From Frankiales bacterium (GTDB taxonomy: Bacteria > Actinomycetota > Actinomycetes > Mycobacteriales > SCTD01), in the NCBI GenBank assembly GCA_025465135.1, contig JAODNA010000027.1, positions 1 to 42,788 on the forward strand: DNA of 42,788 nt, read 5' to 3'. This document shows positions 1 through 9,167 of the stretch, piece after piece. The position numbers and the translations under genes were made by a program. The number at the start of each line of letters is the position of its first letter. Position 1 is the stretch's first letter. A model generated the notes under the pieces. It saw nothing but the letters and a program-made list of their open reading frames with translations. It made no database searches and was not told the origin of the DNA.

Positions 1-789
<789 letters not shown>

Positions 790-808
790 GTCCCAGAACG
801 GCCCAGCA

Positions 809-838
809 CGGGGCGGTCCTCTTCGGAGGGCCGCCCCG
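809..838 (+). terminator. Strong hairpin terminator after groL
   Basis: Bases 809-820 pair with 827-838 (one G-T pair), and C821-G826 closes a UUCG tetraloop, giving a 13-bp stem 19 bases after the groL stop. There is no T-tract, which is common for actinobacterial terminators. The extra-stable cUUCGg loop makes this one of the clearest structures in the window. Confidence 0.85.
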
Positions 839-885
839 TCGGCGTTCCCACTTCAAACCGGCCGCAGTTCTCGCGCCATGGCGGC

Positions 886-998
886 AGGTGTGCGCGCGCC
901 ACGCGTGTGCCGTGAGCGTGCGCTGCGCACACCTCTCGATAGGCGCCTGACGTGTGCGCGTCCCGCACCCGCGGCGTGAGCGTGCCGCGCGCACACGT
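886..998. repeat. Two tandem 49-base palindromic repeats (REP-like)
   Basis: Unit 1 (886-934) is bounded by AGGTGTGCGC and its exact reverse complement GCGCACACCT. Unit 2 (950-998) is bounded by ACGTGTGCGCG and its exact reverse complement CGCGCACACGT. Both units are 49 bases long, lie 64 bases apart, and share CGTGAGCGTGC at the same internal offset (911-921 and 975-985). Each loop can also form a small inner stem: CACGC/GCGTG at 900-904/916-920, and GCAC/GTGC at 965-968/982-985. They lie between the groL terminator and the promoter of the next gene. This could be an extragenic palindromic element or a structured RNA. I see no protein-coding potential here. Confidence 0.7.
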
Positions 999-1027
999 CG
1001 TCGGCAGCGGCGCAGGAGTCTGACGGA

Positions 1028-1033
1028 TAGCGT
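1028..1033 (+). promoter_or_regulatory. -10 box (TAGCGT) of a leaderless promoter
   Basis: TAGCGT fits TAnnnT and ends exactly six bases before the ATG at 1040. Transcription would then start at or next to the start codon. There is no ribosome binding site upstream, which fits a leaderless mRNA. Confidence 0.6.
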
Positions 1034-1039
1034 GCGGGC

Positions 1040-1891
1040 ATGACGGTGATGCCGGCGGCGTTCATCGGGCACGGCAGCCCGATGAACGCGCTCGAGACCA
1101 ACCGCTACACCTCGGCCTGGCGGGCGTTCGGCGCGAGCGTGCCGACGCCGCGTGCGGTCCTCGTGGTCTCGGCGCACTGGTACATCAACGCCACCGCGGT
1201 GACCGCGATGGCGCGGCCGAAGACGATCCACGACTTCTACGGCTTCCCACCGGAGCTGTTCGCGGTCGACTACCCGGCACCCGGGTTCCCGGAGCTGGCG
1301 GAGGAGATCGCCGACGTCGTACAGCCCACGTGGGTCGGAGCCGACGTCGACAGCTGGGGCATCGACCACGGGGCGTGGTCGGTGCTCGTGCACGCGTTCC
1401 CGGACGCGGACGTGCCGATCGTGCAGCTGGCCATCAACGCGATGAAGCCGCTCGACTACCACGTCGAGCTCGGCGCGAGGCTCGCTCCGCTGCGCGACAG
1501 CGGCGTGCTGGTGCTCGGCAGCGGCAACGTCGTGCACAACCTCGGCGGGATGGACTGGTCGCTCAAGGACGACGGCTACGACTGGGCGCAGCGCTTCGAC
1601 GAGGACGCCAAGGCGACCTTGCTCGAGGACCCGACCAACATCACCGACCTCGCCCGGCACCGTGACTTCCGCACCGCTGTGCCGACGCCGGACCACTTCC
1701 TGCCGATGCTGTACCTCGCCGGCCTGGCCGGGGTCAGCCCGACGGCCGCCGCGGTGATGGTCGACGGCTACGCCTACGGCTCCCTGTCGATGACGTCGTA
1801 CACGCTCGATGCGCCGGACGTGCCCGTTCCGGCGACGGATGAGGGCGTCGCCGAGATGCCCGACGTTCCTCCCGAGCAGACCAACATCTGA
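1040..1891 (+). CDS. DODA-type extradiol ring-cleavage dioxygenase (YgiD/LigB family)
   Basis: This 283-residue cytosolic protein matches the 4,5-DOPA extradiol dioxygenase-like family (E. coli YgiD, plant DODA), which opens catechol rings with a single metal ion. Family motifs appear in order: GHGSPMNAL (His11), VVSAHW (His46), SWGIDHGAWSVL (His110), SGNVVHNLGG (His166) and PTPDHFLPMLY (His219). By analogy to YgiD, His11, His46 and His219 should bind the metal and His166 should act in catalysis. Length is normal for the family (~260-280). The ATG is chosen because a TAnnnT box lies six bases upstream; no Shine-Dalgarno is present. Its stop is one base from the stop of the convergent L,D-transpeptidase gene. 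The natural substrate is unknown, and no other catechol-pathway gene is nearby. Confidence 0.9.
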   Translation: MTVMPAAFIGHGSPMNALETNRYTSAWRAFGASVPTPRAVLVVSAHWYINATAVTAMARPKTIHDFYGFPPELFAVDYPAPGFPELAEEIADVVQPTWVGADVDSWGIDHGAWSVLVHAFPDADVPIVQLAINAMKPLDYHVELGARLAPLRDSGVLVLGSGNVVHNLGGMDWSLKDDGYDWAQRFDEDAKATLLEDPTNITDLARHRDFRTAVPTPDHFLPMLYLAGLAGVSPTAAAVMVDGYAYGSLSMTSYTLDAPDVPVPATDEGVAEMPDVPPEQTNI

Positions 1892-1892
1892 G

Positions 1893-2900
1893 TCAGGCGG
1901 TCGGGCTCGGTGCAGGCGTCGGGCTGGCGCTCGTCGCTGGGCTCGGGGAGCTCGATGGCGGCGACGACGGCGATGCGCTGGGGCTCGCTGCGGGAGTCGG
2001 CGACGCGGGGGCGTCGACCGGCGTGTCACCGGTCGGGTTGTCGGTGCCGGGCGCGGAGCTGCCGGCGGTGAACGTGTAGCGGCCGCCGTAGACGTAGACG
2101 GACGTGCCGATGCCGACGGCGGTCAGCAGGTACGTGGCGTCCGCGCGGGTGACGCGGATGCAGCCGTGGCTCGCCGGGTAGGCGGGCACGCTGTTGGAGC
2201 CGTGGATCGCCCACCCGCGGTAGAAGTACTGCGGGTCGTAGAGGGTGCCCAGGTCCGCCTTGTGTGCGCCGAGAATGCGTCGCTCGATCCGGTACCAGCC
2301 CACGGGCGACAGAGCCTTCGCCTGGCGGCCGTTCTTCTGCAGGTAGGTCGACCCGTTGCCGGAGCTGATGGGGAGGATGCGCGCGATCGCGCCGGCCTTC
2401 ACGACGTAGAGCACCTGCTTGGTCAGGTCGACCTCGATGCGGTCGGCGGGCGACGACGCCCTCAGAGCCGGCGTCCTCGGCGCTTTGAGCGCGGCGAGCG
2501 TGCCCTTGCCGACGATGCCGTCGGCGCCGATCCCCTGCACCTTCTGGAACGCCATGACCGCGCTGTGGAACGCCGGCCCGCGCTCACCGTCGATCGCGCT
2601 CACGTAGTAGTGCAGGCCCGTCAGCTGCTGCTGCACCGCTTTCACGTCGTACGTCGGCGCCGGGGGCAGCGTCGGCGACGGCGATGACGACGGGCTCGGG
2701 GGGTCCGTCACCTCCGGCACCGCACTCGGCAGGTCGCTCGAGGGAACGGTCGGCGCGGCCGGAGCAGGTGTCGCCGCCCGCTGCGCCGTGACGACACCGG
2801 ACCCGTGCACCGTGCACCCCGCCAAGGACAGGGCGAGTGCGGCGGCAACGGGGAGCAGGGCGGAGCGCACGGCGGATCTCCAAGGTCGGTGGGTCGTCAC
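1893..2900 (-). CDS. Lipoprotein L,D-transpeptidase (YkuD) with peptidoglycan-binding domain
   Basis: This 335-residue exported enzyme should form 3-3 cross-links in peptidoglycan. Residues 1-29 are a lipoprotein signal with lipobox LAG-Cys29, so the mature protein is anchored to the outer face of the membrane. A Pro/Ser/Thr-rich linker (about 40-82) is followed by a PG_binding_1 domain (about 84-140) and a YkuD catalytic domain (about 152-273). The catalytic signature is HGSNSVPAYPASHGCIRVT, with His233 and nucleophile Cys247. A long Pro/Ser/Thr/Ala-rich tail follows. The GTG at 2900 is chosen because it places the signal peptide at the N-terminus; its ribosome binding site is weak. The frame stays open far upstream, but that part is antisense to other genes and has no signal peptide. 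Function is confident; the exact start is less so. Confidence 0.9.
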   Translation of the reverse strand: MTTHRPWRSAVRSALLPVAAALALSLAGCTVHGSGVVTAQRAATPAPAAPTVPSSDLPSAVPEVTDPPSPSSSPSPTLPPAPTYDVKAVQQQLTGLHYYVSAIDGERGPAFHSAVMAFQKVQGIGADGIVGKGTLAALKAPRTPALRASSPADRIEVDLTKQVLYVVKAGAIARILPISSGNGSTYLQKNGRQAKALSPVGWYRIERRILGAHKADLGTLYDPQYFYRGWAIHGSNSVPAYPASHGCIRVTRADATYLLTAVGIGTSVYVYGGRYTFTAGSSAPGTDNPTGDTPVDAPASPTPAASPSASPSSPPSSSPSPATSASPTPAPSPTA

Positions 2901-2990
2901 CAGATGGACGCCCAGCACGGCCCGAGGGTTGCCTCGAGCCGCGCTCCTACGGTAACCGCGCCCGGGGCGAAAGCCGGGCAGGATGGGCCG

Positions 2991-3491
2991 GTGACGACGC
3001 AGGAGCAGCGCTGGGCCGTGGCGGAGCGCACGCTCGACGCCTCGGCGGCGCGGCGGATCCGGCGTACGCCCGCCGTGGTCATCGGCATTCTCGGGCTGCT
3101 GATCATCGCCGTCGGGTTCACGGCCGCCGTCGACCTGCGCCGGCTGCACACCCCGCGCGGCGCGGCGCTGGCCTGGACGGAGGCGGCGACGTTCGGCGAG
3201 TGCCGCCCGTTCTTGCGGCTGAGCCGGCCGGACGACCCGACAGCCGAGCGCAGGACGGACGACGAGATCTGCCGGTCGCTGCGCGCGGCGACGGCGCGGG
3301 CTCGCACGGACGCCAGCCGCATCGCACTGCAGGCGCGATCGGTCCGGCAGGACGGCGCCTCGGCCCTCGTCGACGTGGAGGTGCGACGGCCCGAGGGGGC
3401 CCAGATTGTCACGCTGCACCTGGTCCGCCGCGGCGCCGACTGGCTGGTCGTGCGGTCCGCCGGTGCGTGCGGCGACGTCAGCTGCTACTGA
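2991..3491 (+). CDS. Small single-pass membrane protein of unknown function
   Basis: The predicted 166-residue protein has a short basic N-terminus (about 1-27), one transmembrane helix (VVIGILGLLIIAVGFTAAV, about 29-47) and an extracytoplasmic domain of about 115 residues. That domain has four cysteines (FGECRPF, DEICRSL and two in GACGDVSCY), which could form disulfides. Its end, VTLHLVRRGADWLVV, resembles a small beta-sheet domain of the kind seen in Mce-associated or lumazine-binding-like proteins; this is only a resemblance. The GTG at 2991 lies six bases behind CAGGAT, a one-mismatch -10 box, so it may be leaderless. It is divergent from the L,D-transpeptidase and its 3' end overlaps the convergent gene by seven bases. 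Confidence 0.7.
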   Translation: MTTQEQRWAVAERTLDASAARRIRRTPAVVIGILGLLIIAVGFTAAVDLRRLHTPRGAALAWTEAATFGECRPFLRLSRPDDPTAERRTDDEICRSLRAATARARTDASRIALQARSVRQDGASALVDVEVRRPEGAQIVTLHLVRRGADWLVVRSAGACGDVSCY

Positions 3492-4399
3492 GGAGCGGCT
3501 GACCGCAGGACGGGCCAGGCCCAGCCCGGCGTCGTCGCGTAGTCGTAGGTGGACACCCCGAGAGCGCCCGCCGCGAGCGCCGCGGCGGTGAAGCCTCGGT
3601 AGTCCGCGGGTGTCGAGGTGTCGGCGATGCCGCCCGCGTAGGCGAACGGCACGGTGCCGAGATGCGCCTTGAGCCGGCGGATGTCCTCGGCCGTGGAGAC
3701 GGCGGCGTCCCGCCACCTCGGGTAGCGCCCGTAGGCCGTGTAGTAGCCCATCGGGACCCACACGTCGTACGACGGCTTCAGCGTCGACCACGGGAACGAG
3801 CCGCCCCAGTACGTCGGGTGGATCACCTCTGTCAGGACCGGCGGAAGGACGATCGCGGTGAGGGGCAGCCAGGTGCGGGCGCGCACGCGCTGCGACAGCG
3901 CGACGAGCCGCGCGTTGCGTGCGGCGACGGGGACGTCGGTGTTCTCGATGTCGATGCCGATGCCGTCGAAGTGCTGCCCGTCGACCTTGAACTGCATCAT
4001 CGCGTCGAGGTGCATGAAGTCGGCTGACGGGCTGTCGAACGTCGGTAGGTACCACCCGACGACGCGGATCCCGCGGGCGTGCGCCGCCAGCAGGATCGCG
4101 CCGAGCCGGTCGCGCGAGAGCAGTGAGTACGGCGTCTTCGGCGAGCGCTTGGCCGCCTGCAGGTAGATGGTCTGCACGCCGTTCGCGGCGGCGAACTGCA
4201 CGGTGCGGGCGGTGAACGTCGGGCTCTTCGTCAGCTCGCGGGAGAAGTCATAGCCGTCGACCCAGGTGCCGAGACCGGCGAAGGAACGCAGGTCCCCGTG
4301 GCCGGTCGGCGGAGCGACCGAGGCACCGGCGGGCGGCATCGCGGCCAGGGCGCCGGCGGCGCCGACGAGCACGGACAGCAGGGCGGAGCGCAGGCGCAT
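3485..4399 (-). CDS. Secreted glycoside hydrolase-like TIM-barrel protein
   Basis: This 304-residue protein starts with a Sec signal peptide (MRLRSALLSVLVGAAGALAA, cleaved near residue 26). The mature part reads as a TIM barrel of the putative glycoside hydrolase group. Strand-like segments carry GVQTIYLQAA, GIRVVGWYLP, FDGIGIDIENTDV, WLPLTAIVLPP, DVWVPMGYYTAYG and VPFAYAGG. The acidic pair in GIDIENTD sits where the catalytic acids of related barrels lie, but I cannot assign the substrate. A polysaccharide or peptidoglycan-like substrate is inferred from the secretion signal and the neighbouring L,D-transpeptidase. The ATG at 4399 gives an ideal signal peptide start. It is divergent from the ftsH-like operon across a 171-base gap. 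Confidence 0.72.
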   Translation of the reverse strand: MRLRSALLSVLVGAAGALAAMPPAGASVAPPTGHGDLRSFAGLGTWVDGYDFSRELTKSPTFTARTVQFAAANGVQTIYLQAAKRSPKTPYSLLSRDRLGAILLAAHARGIRVVGWYLPTFDSPSADFMHLDAMMQFKVDGQHFDGIGIDIENTDVPVAARNARLVALSQRVRARTWLPLTAIVLPPVLTEVIHPTYWGGSFPWSTLKPSYDVWVPMGYYTAYGRYPRWRDAAVSTAEDIRRLKAHLGTVPFAYAGGIADTSTPADYRGFTAAALAAGALGVSTYDYATTPGWAWPVLRSAAPQ

Positions 4400-4570
4400 G
4401 AGGACCTATCGGGACGTACGGCGCGGTCGGGGAGTCCCGCCAGAGTGACGGTTGGCTGTCGGCTCCCGCGGCGCTTTCGGCAATGCCGGGGAGAAATCGA
4501 CGTGAACTGGGGCGAACCTGCGCGGCCGGAGCGAACTCTTCACCACACCCAGAAGACAGGAGCCCGCACG
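4400..4570 (+). promoter_or_regulatory. Divergent control region upstream of the ftsH-like operon
   Basis: This 171-base gap separates the secreted glycosidase-like gene from the ftsH-like operon and holds no gene that I can support. Three direct repeats of GYGAAC lie at 4502-4507, 4512-4517 and 4531-4536, starting 10 and 19 bases apart, so they face nearly the same side of the helix. They may be activator or repressor sites. The AGGAG at 4558-4562 is the ribosome binding site for the GTG at 4571. Confidence 0.4.
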
Positions 4571-6571
4571 GTGACGCTCACGGACGTACGCAGCGAGACC
4601 TCGACCGCGGCCGCCGAGGAGGAGCGCGAGCCCCTCTCGGCCCGCCTCCGTGCGACGGGCAACTGGGTGCTGACCCGGGTCCGTCGCATCCGCGGCATCC
4701 GGCTCGTCCGTCTGCTGCTGGTGCTGTCGCTCGTGGGCCTGGCAGTCCTCGGCTACTCCGGGGTGCGCTACCTGCGCCCCGTGCAGGGCCGCGTCGTGCC
4801 GCTCACGTCGGTCATCGACCTCGCCGGCCATGGGTTTGTGAGGGAGTCGGTTGTCTACGACCAGGACGCGCGCGTCCTGGTCCGTACGACGGCCGGCGAC
4901 ACCCTCGTCGCGTCGTACACGCGGTCCGACTCCGAGACGAGCCGCCTGGTGACTGCGCTGGCGACGAAGGGGACCGTGCGCGTCGAGCCCCAGACGGGCA
5001 AGCAGGTAGCCCGCCTGCTGATGCAGTTCCTCTTCCCGGTGACACTGCTCTCCGTCCTCTTCGGCCTGCTGCTGACAGCGAGCCGTGGAGAGGGCGGCGC
5101 CGCAGAGTTCACGGAGTTCAGCAAGGTGCGCGCCGGTCAACGGATCGACACGGCCGGGCCGAAGCGCCGCAAGGGCGTGCCGTCCGTCGGCTTCTCCGAC
5201 ATCGCCGGCGCGCAGACTGCCGTGACGGAGCTCGCCGAGGTCGTCGACTACCTCAAGGCACCCGAGCGCTTTCACGCGATGGGCGCGCTGCCCCCGAAGG
5301 GCGTGCTCCTCTTCGGCCCGCCCGGATGCGGAAAGACCCTGCTGGCAAAGGCGGTTGCGGGTGAGGCCGGCGTACCGTTCTTCAGCCTGTCGGGCGCGGA
5401 GTTCGTCGAGTCGCTCGTCGGCGTGGGTGCGGCGCGCGTCCGCGACCTGTTCGCGCAGCTGCGCACCAAGGCGCCCGCGATCCTGTTCATCGACGAGCTC
5501 GACGCCGCCGGCCGCAAGCGCGGCGCCGGTGTCGGTGGCGGCAACGACGAGCGCGAGCAGACCCTCAACCAGATCCTCGTCGAGATGGACGGCTTCGATG
5601 CGATCGCCGGCGTCGTCGTCATCGGTGCGACCAACCGTCCCGACATCCTCGACCCGGCGCTGCTGCGTCCCGGTCGCTTCGACCGCCACGTCGTCGTCGA
5701 GCGCCCCGACCTGACCGGCCGCTTCGACATCCTGCGGCTCTACTCACAGGGCCGGCCGGTCTCGCCGCTCGTCGACCTCGAGGTGCTCGCCGCACGCACT
5801 GCAGGGTTCACGGGTGCCGACCTCGCGAACGTCTGGCGCGAGGCGGCACTGCTCGCCGTCCGCGCCAACGCGACGGTCATCGGCCATGAGGAGCTCGACG
5901 AGGCCGTGCAGCGCGTGCTCGCCGGCCCGAAGCGGTCCAGCGGCGCGCTGTCGGCGGAGGAGCGGCGCATGGTCGCCGTGCACGAGGCGGGCCACGCCGT
6001 CGTGGCGGCTGCGCTCGGCCGGGAGGTCGACCGGGTGAGCGTCGTACGTCGAGGCAGGGGTCTCGGCCACGCCGCGATGATGCGCGACGACCGGGTGCTG
6101 CTGAAGCGTACCGAGCTGCTCGACCGGATGGCGTGTGCGCTCGCGGGCAAGGCCGCCGAGGAGATCGTCTACGGCGAGCCCTCGACGGGAGCGGAAGCCG
6201 ACATCGAAGCCGCCACCGACATGGCGCGCAACATGGCCGCGCGGTGGGGCATGAGCCCGGGCATCGGGCCCGTGCGCATCCTCGGCAACGACGCCGAGGT
6301 CTTCCTCGGCCGGGACCTCGCGTCCATGCAGTCCGTGTCGCCGCAGACCCTCGACACACTGGACGCCGAGATCCGGATGCTCGTCGAGGAAGCTGAGCGG
6401 GTCGCGCTGTCCAAGCTCACTGCCGCCCGCGGTGATCTCGTCACGATCACCGATCGCCTCGAGGAGCTCGAGACGCTCGAGGGGACACTGCTGGGAGAGC
6501 TGCTGGCGCCGGTTCGTCCAGGTGCCCGTACGCCGTCGCAGCCACGTGGCCGGCGCGTCCGGGAGTCCTGA
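4571..6571 (+). CDS. FtsH-type membrane AAA+ zinc metalloprotease (paralogue with altered pore loop)
   Basis: The 666-residue protein has the full FtsH layout. There are two membrane helices (about 44-64 and 150-170) around a short external domain. The AAA+ module follows, with Walker A GPPGCGKT (249-256), Walker B ILFIDE (304-309) and arginine-finger region LLRPGRFDR. The M41 peptidase has zinc motif HEAGH (471-475) and third ligand Asp544 in [10 protein letters not shown]. FtsH hexamers degrade membrane and cytosolic proteins using ATP. Oddly, the pore loop reads SLVGVG, so Leu282 replaces the usual phenylalanine of FVG. The external domain is short. The GTG start has AGGAG eight bases upstream. 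It heads a coupled operon with a surface propeller protein and a subtilase, and none of the usual ftsH neighbours (folE, hpt, tilS) is here. I therefore read it as a specialised paralogue. Confidence 0.92.
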   Translation: MTLTDVRSETSTAAAEEEREPLSARLRATGNWVLTRVRRIRGIRLVRLLLVLSLVGLAVLGYSGVRYLRPVQGRVVPLTSVIDLAGHGFVRESVVYDQDARVLVRTTAGDTLVASYTRSDSETSRLVTALATKGTVRVEPQTGKQVARLLMQFLFPVTLLSVLFGLLLTASRGEGGAAEFTEFSKVRAGQRIDTAGPKRRKGVPSVGFSDIAGAQTAVTELAEVVDYLKAPERFHAMGALPPKGVLLFGPPGCGKTLLAKAVAGEAGVPFFSLSGAEFVESLVGVGAARVRDLFAQLRTKAPAILFIDELDAAGRKRGAGVGGGNDEREQTLNQILVEMDGFDAIAGVVVIGATNRPDILDPALLRPGRFDRHVVVERPDLTGRFDILRLYSQGRPVSPLVDLEVLAARTAGFTGADLANVWREAALLAVRANATVIGHEELDEAVQRVLAGPKRSSGALSAEERRMVAVHEAGHAVVAAALGREVDRVSVVRRGRGLGHAAMMRDDRVLLKRTELLDRMACALAGKAAEEIVYGEPSTGAEADIEAATDMARNMAARWGMSPGIGPVRILGNDAEVFLGRDLASMQSVSPQTLDTLDAEIRMLVEEAERVALSKLTAARGDLVTITDRLEELETLEGTLLGELLAPVRPGARTPSQPRGRRVRES

Positions 6572-6572
6572 C

Positions 6573-9167
6573 GTGGGGCCCTCGCGCCTCCTGCCGCCCC
6601 GCTTGCTCCTTGTCGTCGGCATCGTCGCGCTGACGGTGCCCGTCGGGGCGGCGCGGGCCACGCAGTGCGCACTCGACCTCGAGCAGAGGAACGTGTGGTC
6701 CGCGGTCGGCGGCGGCATCGGTGCTGTCGCCATGCAGGACGCGGACCCCTGCCGGATGCTGGCCGTGCGGCCCGACCGGACCGTCCAGACCAGCGCCGAC
6801 GGCGGGACAACCTGGGACGACGCCGGCACCGCGCCCGTCGTGGCGCGCCGCCTCATCGCCGCCGGGCTCGGTACCGACACGCTGCTCCTGCCCGCCGGTG
6901 ACGGCCTGCTGCTCACCCGCGACGGTGGCCGCTCCTGGCAGGCCGCGACCGGCATCACCGGCACTGTCCTGGACGTGGTTGCGGACGAGCGGGATGCGTC
7001 GACGCTGTACGCCGTCGTGCACCCGACGACGGTGCCGACCCTCCCCTCGGCTATGCCCACGCTGCCTGCCGCAGCCGGGGGCTCGCTCTACAAGAGCGTC
7101 GACGGTGCGCGGTCCTTCACGGCCGTCGGCGGAGCCAGCGGCTTACAGGTCTCTTCGGTGACGCCGGACCCCGGTGTGCCAGGTCGCCTCTGGCTGGGTG
7201 TCGACGGGGTGGCCGGTGGCCTGTTCCTGTCCACCGACTCCGGCACGACGTTCGTCCGCAAGGCGGGCGGTGCGGTGCGCTCGCTGGCCTCGTCGCGACT
7301 GGCCGGAGGAGGCAGCGAGGTGATCGCTGCGACCTCTGCCGGCTTCCTGGTGAGTCGCGACGGTGGCGACACCGTGTCGACGCGCTCCGCGAACGTCGAC
7401 GCGACCGCCCTCGCACTCGAGTGGAACCACCCGTCGGCGTTCATGGGGCTTTCGCACGGACAGGGCATCCGCTCGTCGACGACGGGCAACGCCGTCCGCC
7501 CGCAGGGCGACCGCCTACCCGGCGACTGCGCGGCGACCGGCCTGGTGCGGGACCGGTCGATCCCCTCCGTCTTCATGGTGGCGTGCGGCGACGGTCATGC
7601 ATGGCGCTACCGGTCCGATGGCACCGACCTGTCGACGACGGACAGCCCGGACGGCACGGCAGCCGTCGTACCCGTCACGACGGTGTCGCCCGCAACGCCG
7701 ATGCGGCAGCTGGTGAAGATGCGGATCACCAAGAAGGGCGCCGGCAAGGACGGTTCGATCGCCTTCGACGGGACCCTGCTCTACTACGCCGACATCCTCC
7801 AGAAGGGCGTCGTGCACCGGCAGGTGTCCCGGACCGGCAAGGACGCCGGCGACCTGCACACGAGCATCCCGCACGGCATCCTGCAGCTGGCCTACGACGC
7901 CAACCGGCACCACCTGTTCGCGGTGGACTGGACGTACATGCTCTGGGACATCAGGCTGTCCGACGGCAAGGCGACGAAGATGTTCCCGTCGCCGGCCTAC
8001 GGCACGCAGGGCGACCCCGGTGACGAGGACGACCCCAACAACCGCCCGTTCCCGGGGGCCATGACGTTCGACCCGGCAACGGACCGCCTGCTCTTCGCGC
8101 AGGACGCCGACGTCGGCTGGGAGGAGTTCGACCGCGAGGGCCATCGGACGAACAACTGCGTGTCCAACAACCTGCCGACCGTCATCCGGGTCGGTGGTGG
8201 GCCTGGCCCGGCGAGCATCGCCGGGATCGTCGCGACCGGTGACGGCCAGGTCTACGTCGAGGCCGAGGACGACAACACCGTCCTGCGCATGGACCGCTCG
8301 TGCCACGTGCTGGCGCAGTTCACGCACGGCCAGTTCAGCGAGGCCTGGAACGAGAACGACGCACTCGCGTGCGACACCACCTCCTTCGCGACGGCGGCGG
8401 TGTGGCTGCGTGACGCCGGTGCAGGCTTCCTCTACGCCTTCGAGGTGCCAGGTGGCTACTGCGCTCTGCCGTCCACTCTCAGCGTGACCAGTCCGGCGGG
8501 TGTGGCTGCCGGCCGGAGCGGTCCGGTCTGCGCGCAGCTGCGACTGAGGTCGACGGGCGCACCGCTGGGTGCGCTTCCGGTGGACATCCTCGTCGCCGGG
8601 CGCGGCATCGGGTCGCCGGTCACCGACGCCGCCGGACGCGCGTGCGCGATGTACGTCCCGGTGGCAGGTGACGCCGGCGCTGCTGCCGCCGGCAAGAAGA
8701 CCTCGGCGCATCAGCCGGTGCTCGCGGCGTTCCTCGGCACGCCGGCGTACCGGCCGTCCTCCGCTCGTCGCACTGTTCTGGTGAGCAACGAGCCGCCGCC
8801 AATGGTGATCCCACGGCCGGTTCCGCCACTGGCGGTGGTCCACCCGCTGCAGCCCGCCGTCGCCGTACCGATCGTGCCGCCGGCGCAGCCCCCGCCGCCA
8901 CCCCCCAACGTGCCGCAGTCGCAGCCGATCGCGCAGAGCCATCCCGGCGCGCAGCCGGGCGCGATGAGCGCACCGGGTGGCGCCATGGCTCCGGAGGACG
9001 AGGCCGAGACAGCGGCGCAGAGCGCCGACGTCGCGGAGTTCAGGGCCCGTGAGGACCCGGCGCTGGTCTGGCCGGCGGCGGCGGTCCCGCTGGCCGCCGG
9101 GCTCCTGCTCGGTGTGGCGGTGGCGCGCCGTCGCCGTGCATCGCGGGTCCGCGGGCAGTGGGCATGA
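6573..9167 (+). CDS. Membrane-anchored surface protein with Asp-box propeller, Pro-rich stalk and C-terminal anchor
   Basis: The 864-residue protein has a signal peptide (about 1-29, ending VGAARA). A first beta-propeller (about 35-300) carries Asp-box motifs of the sialidase/VPS10 type: SADGGTTW at 74-81, TRDGGRSW at 115-122, SVDGARSF near 175, STDSGTTF near 220 and SRDGGDT near 261. A second repeat region (about 385-630) resembles an NHL/quinoprotein-like propeller. An Ig-like segment, a Pro-rich stalk (PVPPLAVV, PPAQPPPPPPNVP) and one membrane helix (about 830-851) ending in RRRRASR follow. No sialidase catalytic Arg/Tyr set was recognised, so it may bind rather than cleave. The GTG is one base after the ftsH-like stop, with GGGAG seven bases upstream. 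It overlaps the downstream subtilase by four bases, so the three products are probably made together. Confidence 0.85.
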   Translation: MGPSRLLPPRLLLVVGIVALTVPVGAARATQCALDLEQRNVWSAVGGGIGAVAMQDADPCRMLAVRPDRTVQTSADGGTTWDDAGTAPVVARRLIAAGLGTDTLLLPAGDGLLLTRDGGRSWQAATGITGTVLDVVADERDASTLYAVVHPTTVPTLPSAMPTLPAAAGGSLYKSVDGARSFTAVGGASGLQVSSVTPDPGVPGRLWLGVDGVAGGLFLSTDSGTTFVRKAGGAVRSLASSRLAGGGSEVIAATSAGFLVSRDGGDTVSTRSANVDATALALEWNHPSAFMGLSHGQGIRSSTTGNAVRPQGDRLPGDCAATGLVRDRSIPSVFMVACGDGHAWRYRSDGTDLSTTDSPDGTAAVVPVTTVSPATPMRQLVKMRITKKGAGKDGSIAFDGTLLYYADILQKGVVHRQVSRTGKDAGDLHTSIPHGILQLAYDANRHHLFAVDWTYMLWDIRLSDGKATKMFPSPAYGTQGDPGDEDDPNNRPFPGAMTFDPATDRLLFAQDADVGWEEFDREGHRTNNCVSNNLPTVIRVGGGPGPASIAGIVATGDGQVYVEAEDDNTVLRMDRSCHVLAQFTHGQFSEAWNENDALACDTTSFATAAVWLRDAGAGFLYAFEVPGGYCALPSTLSVTSPAGVAAGRSGPVCAQLRLRSTGAPLGALPVDILVAGRGIGSPVTDAAGRACAMYVPVAGDAGAAAAGKKTSAHQPVLAAFLGTPAYRPSSARRTVLVSNEPPPMVIPRPVPPLAVVHPLQPAVAVPIVPPAQPPPPPPNVPQSQPIAQSHPGAQPGAMSAPGGAMAPEDEAETAAQSADVAEFRAREDPALVWPAAAVPLAAGLLLGVAVARRRRASRVRGQWA

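Noticed and set aside
1893-4055. 720-codon open frame on the minus strand
   Set aside because: Only 1893-2900 has a signal peptide and domains. The rest is antisense to the small membrane protein gene and out of frame with the glycosidase-like gene; it is a GC-rich chance extension.
6573-9167. Propeller protein as a true sialidase
   Set aside because: Asp-boxes are present, but the catalytic Arg triad, Tyr and the FRIP-type motif were not found.
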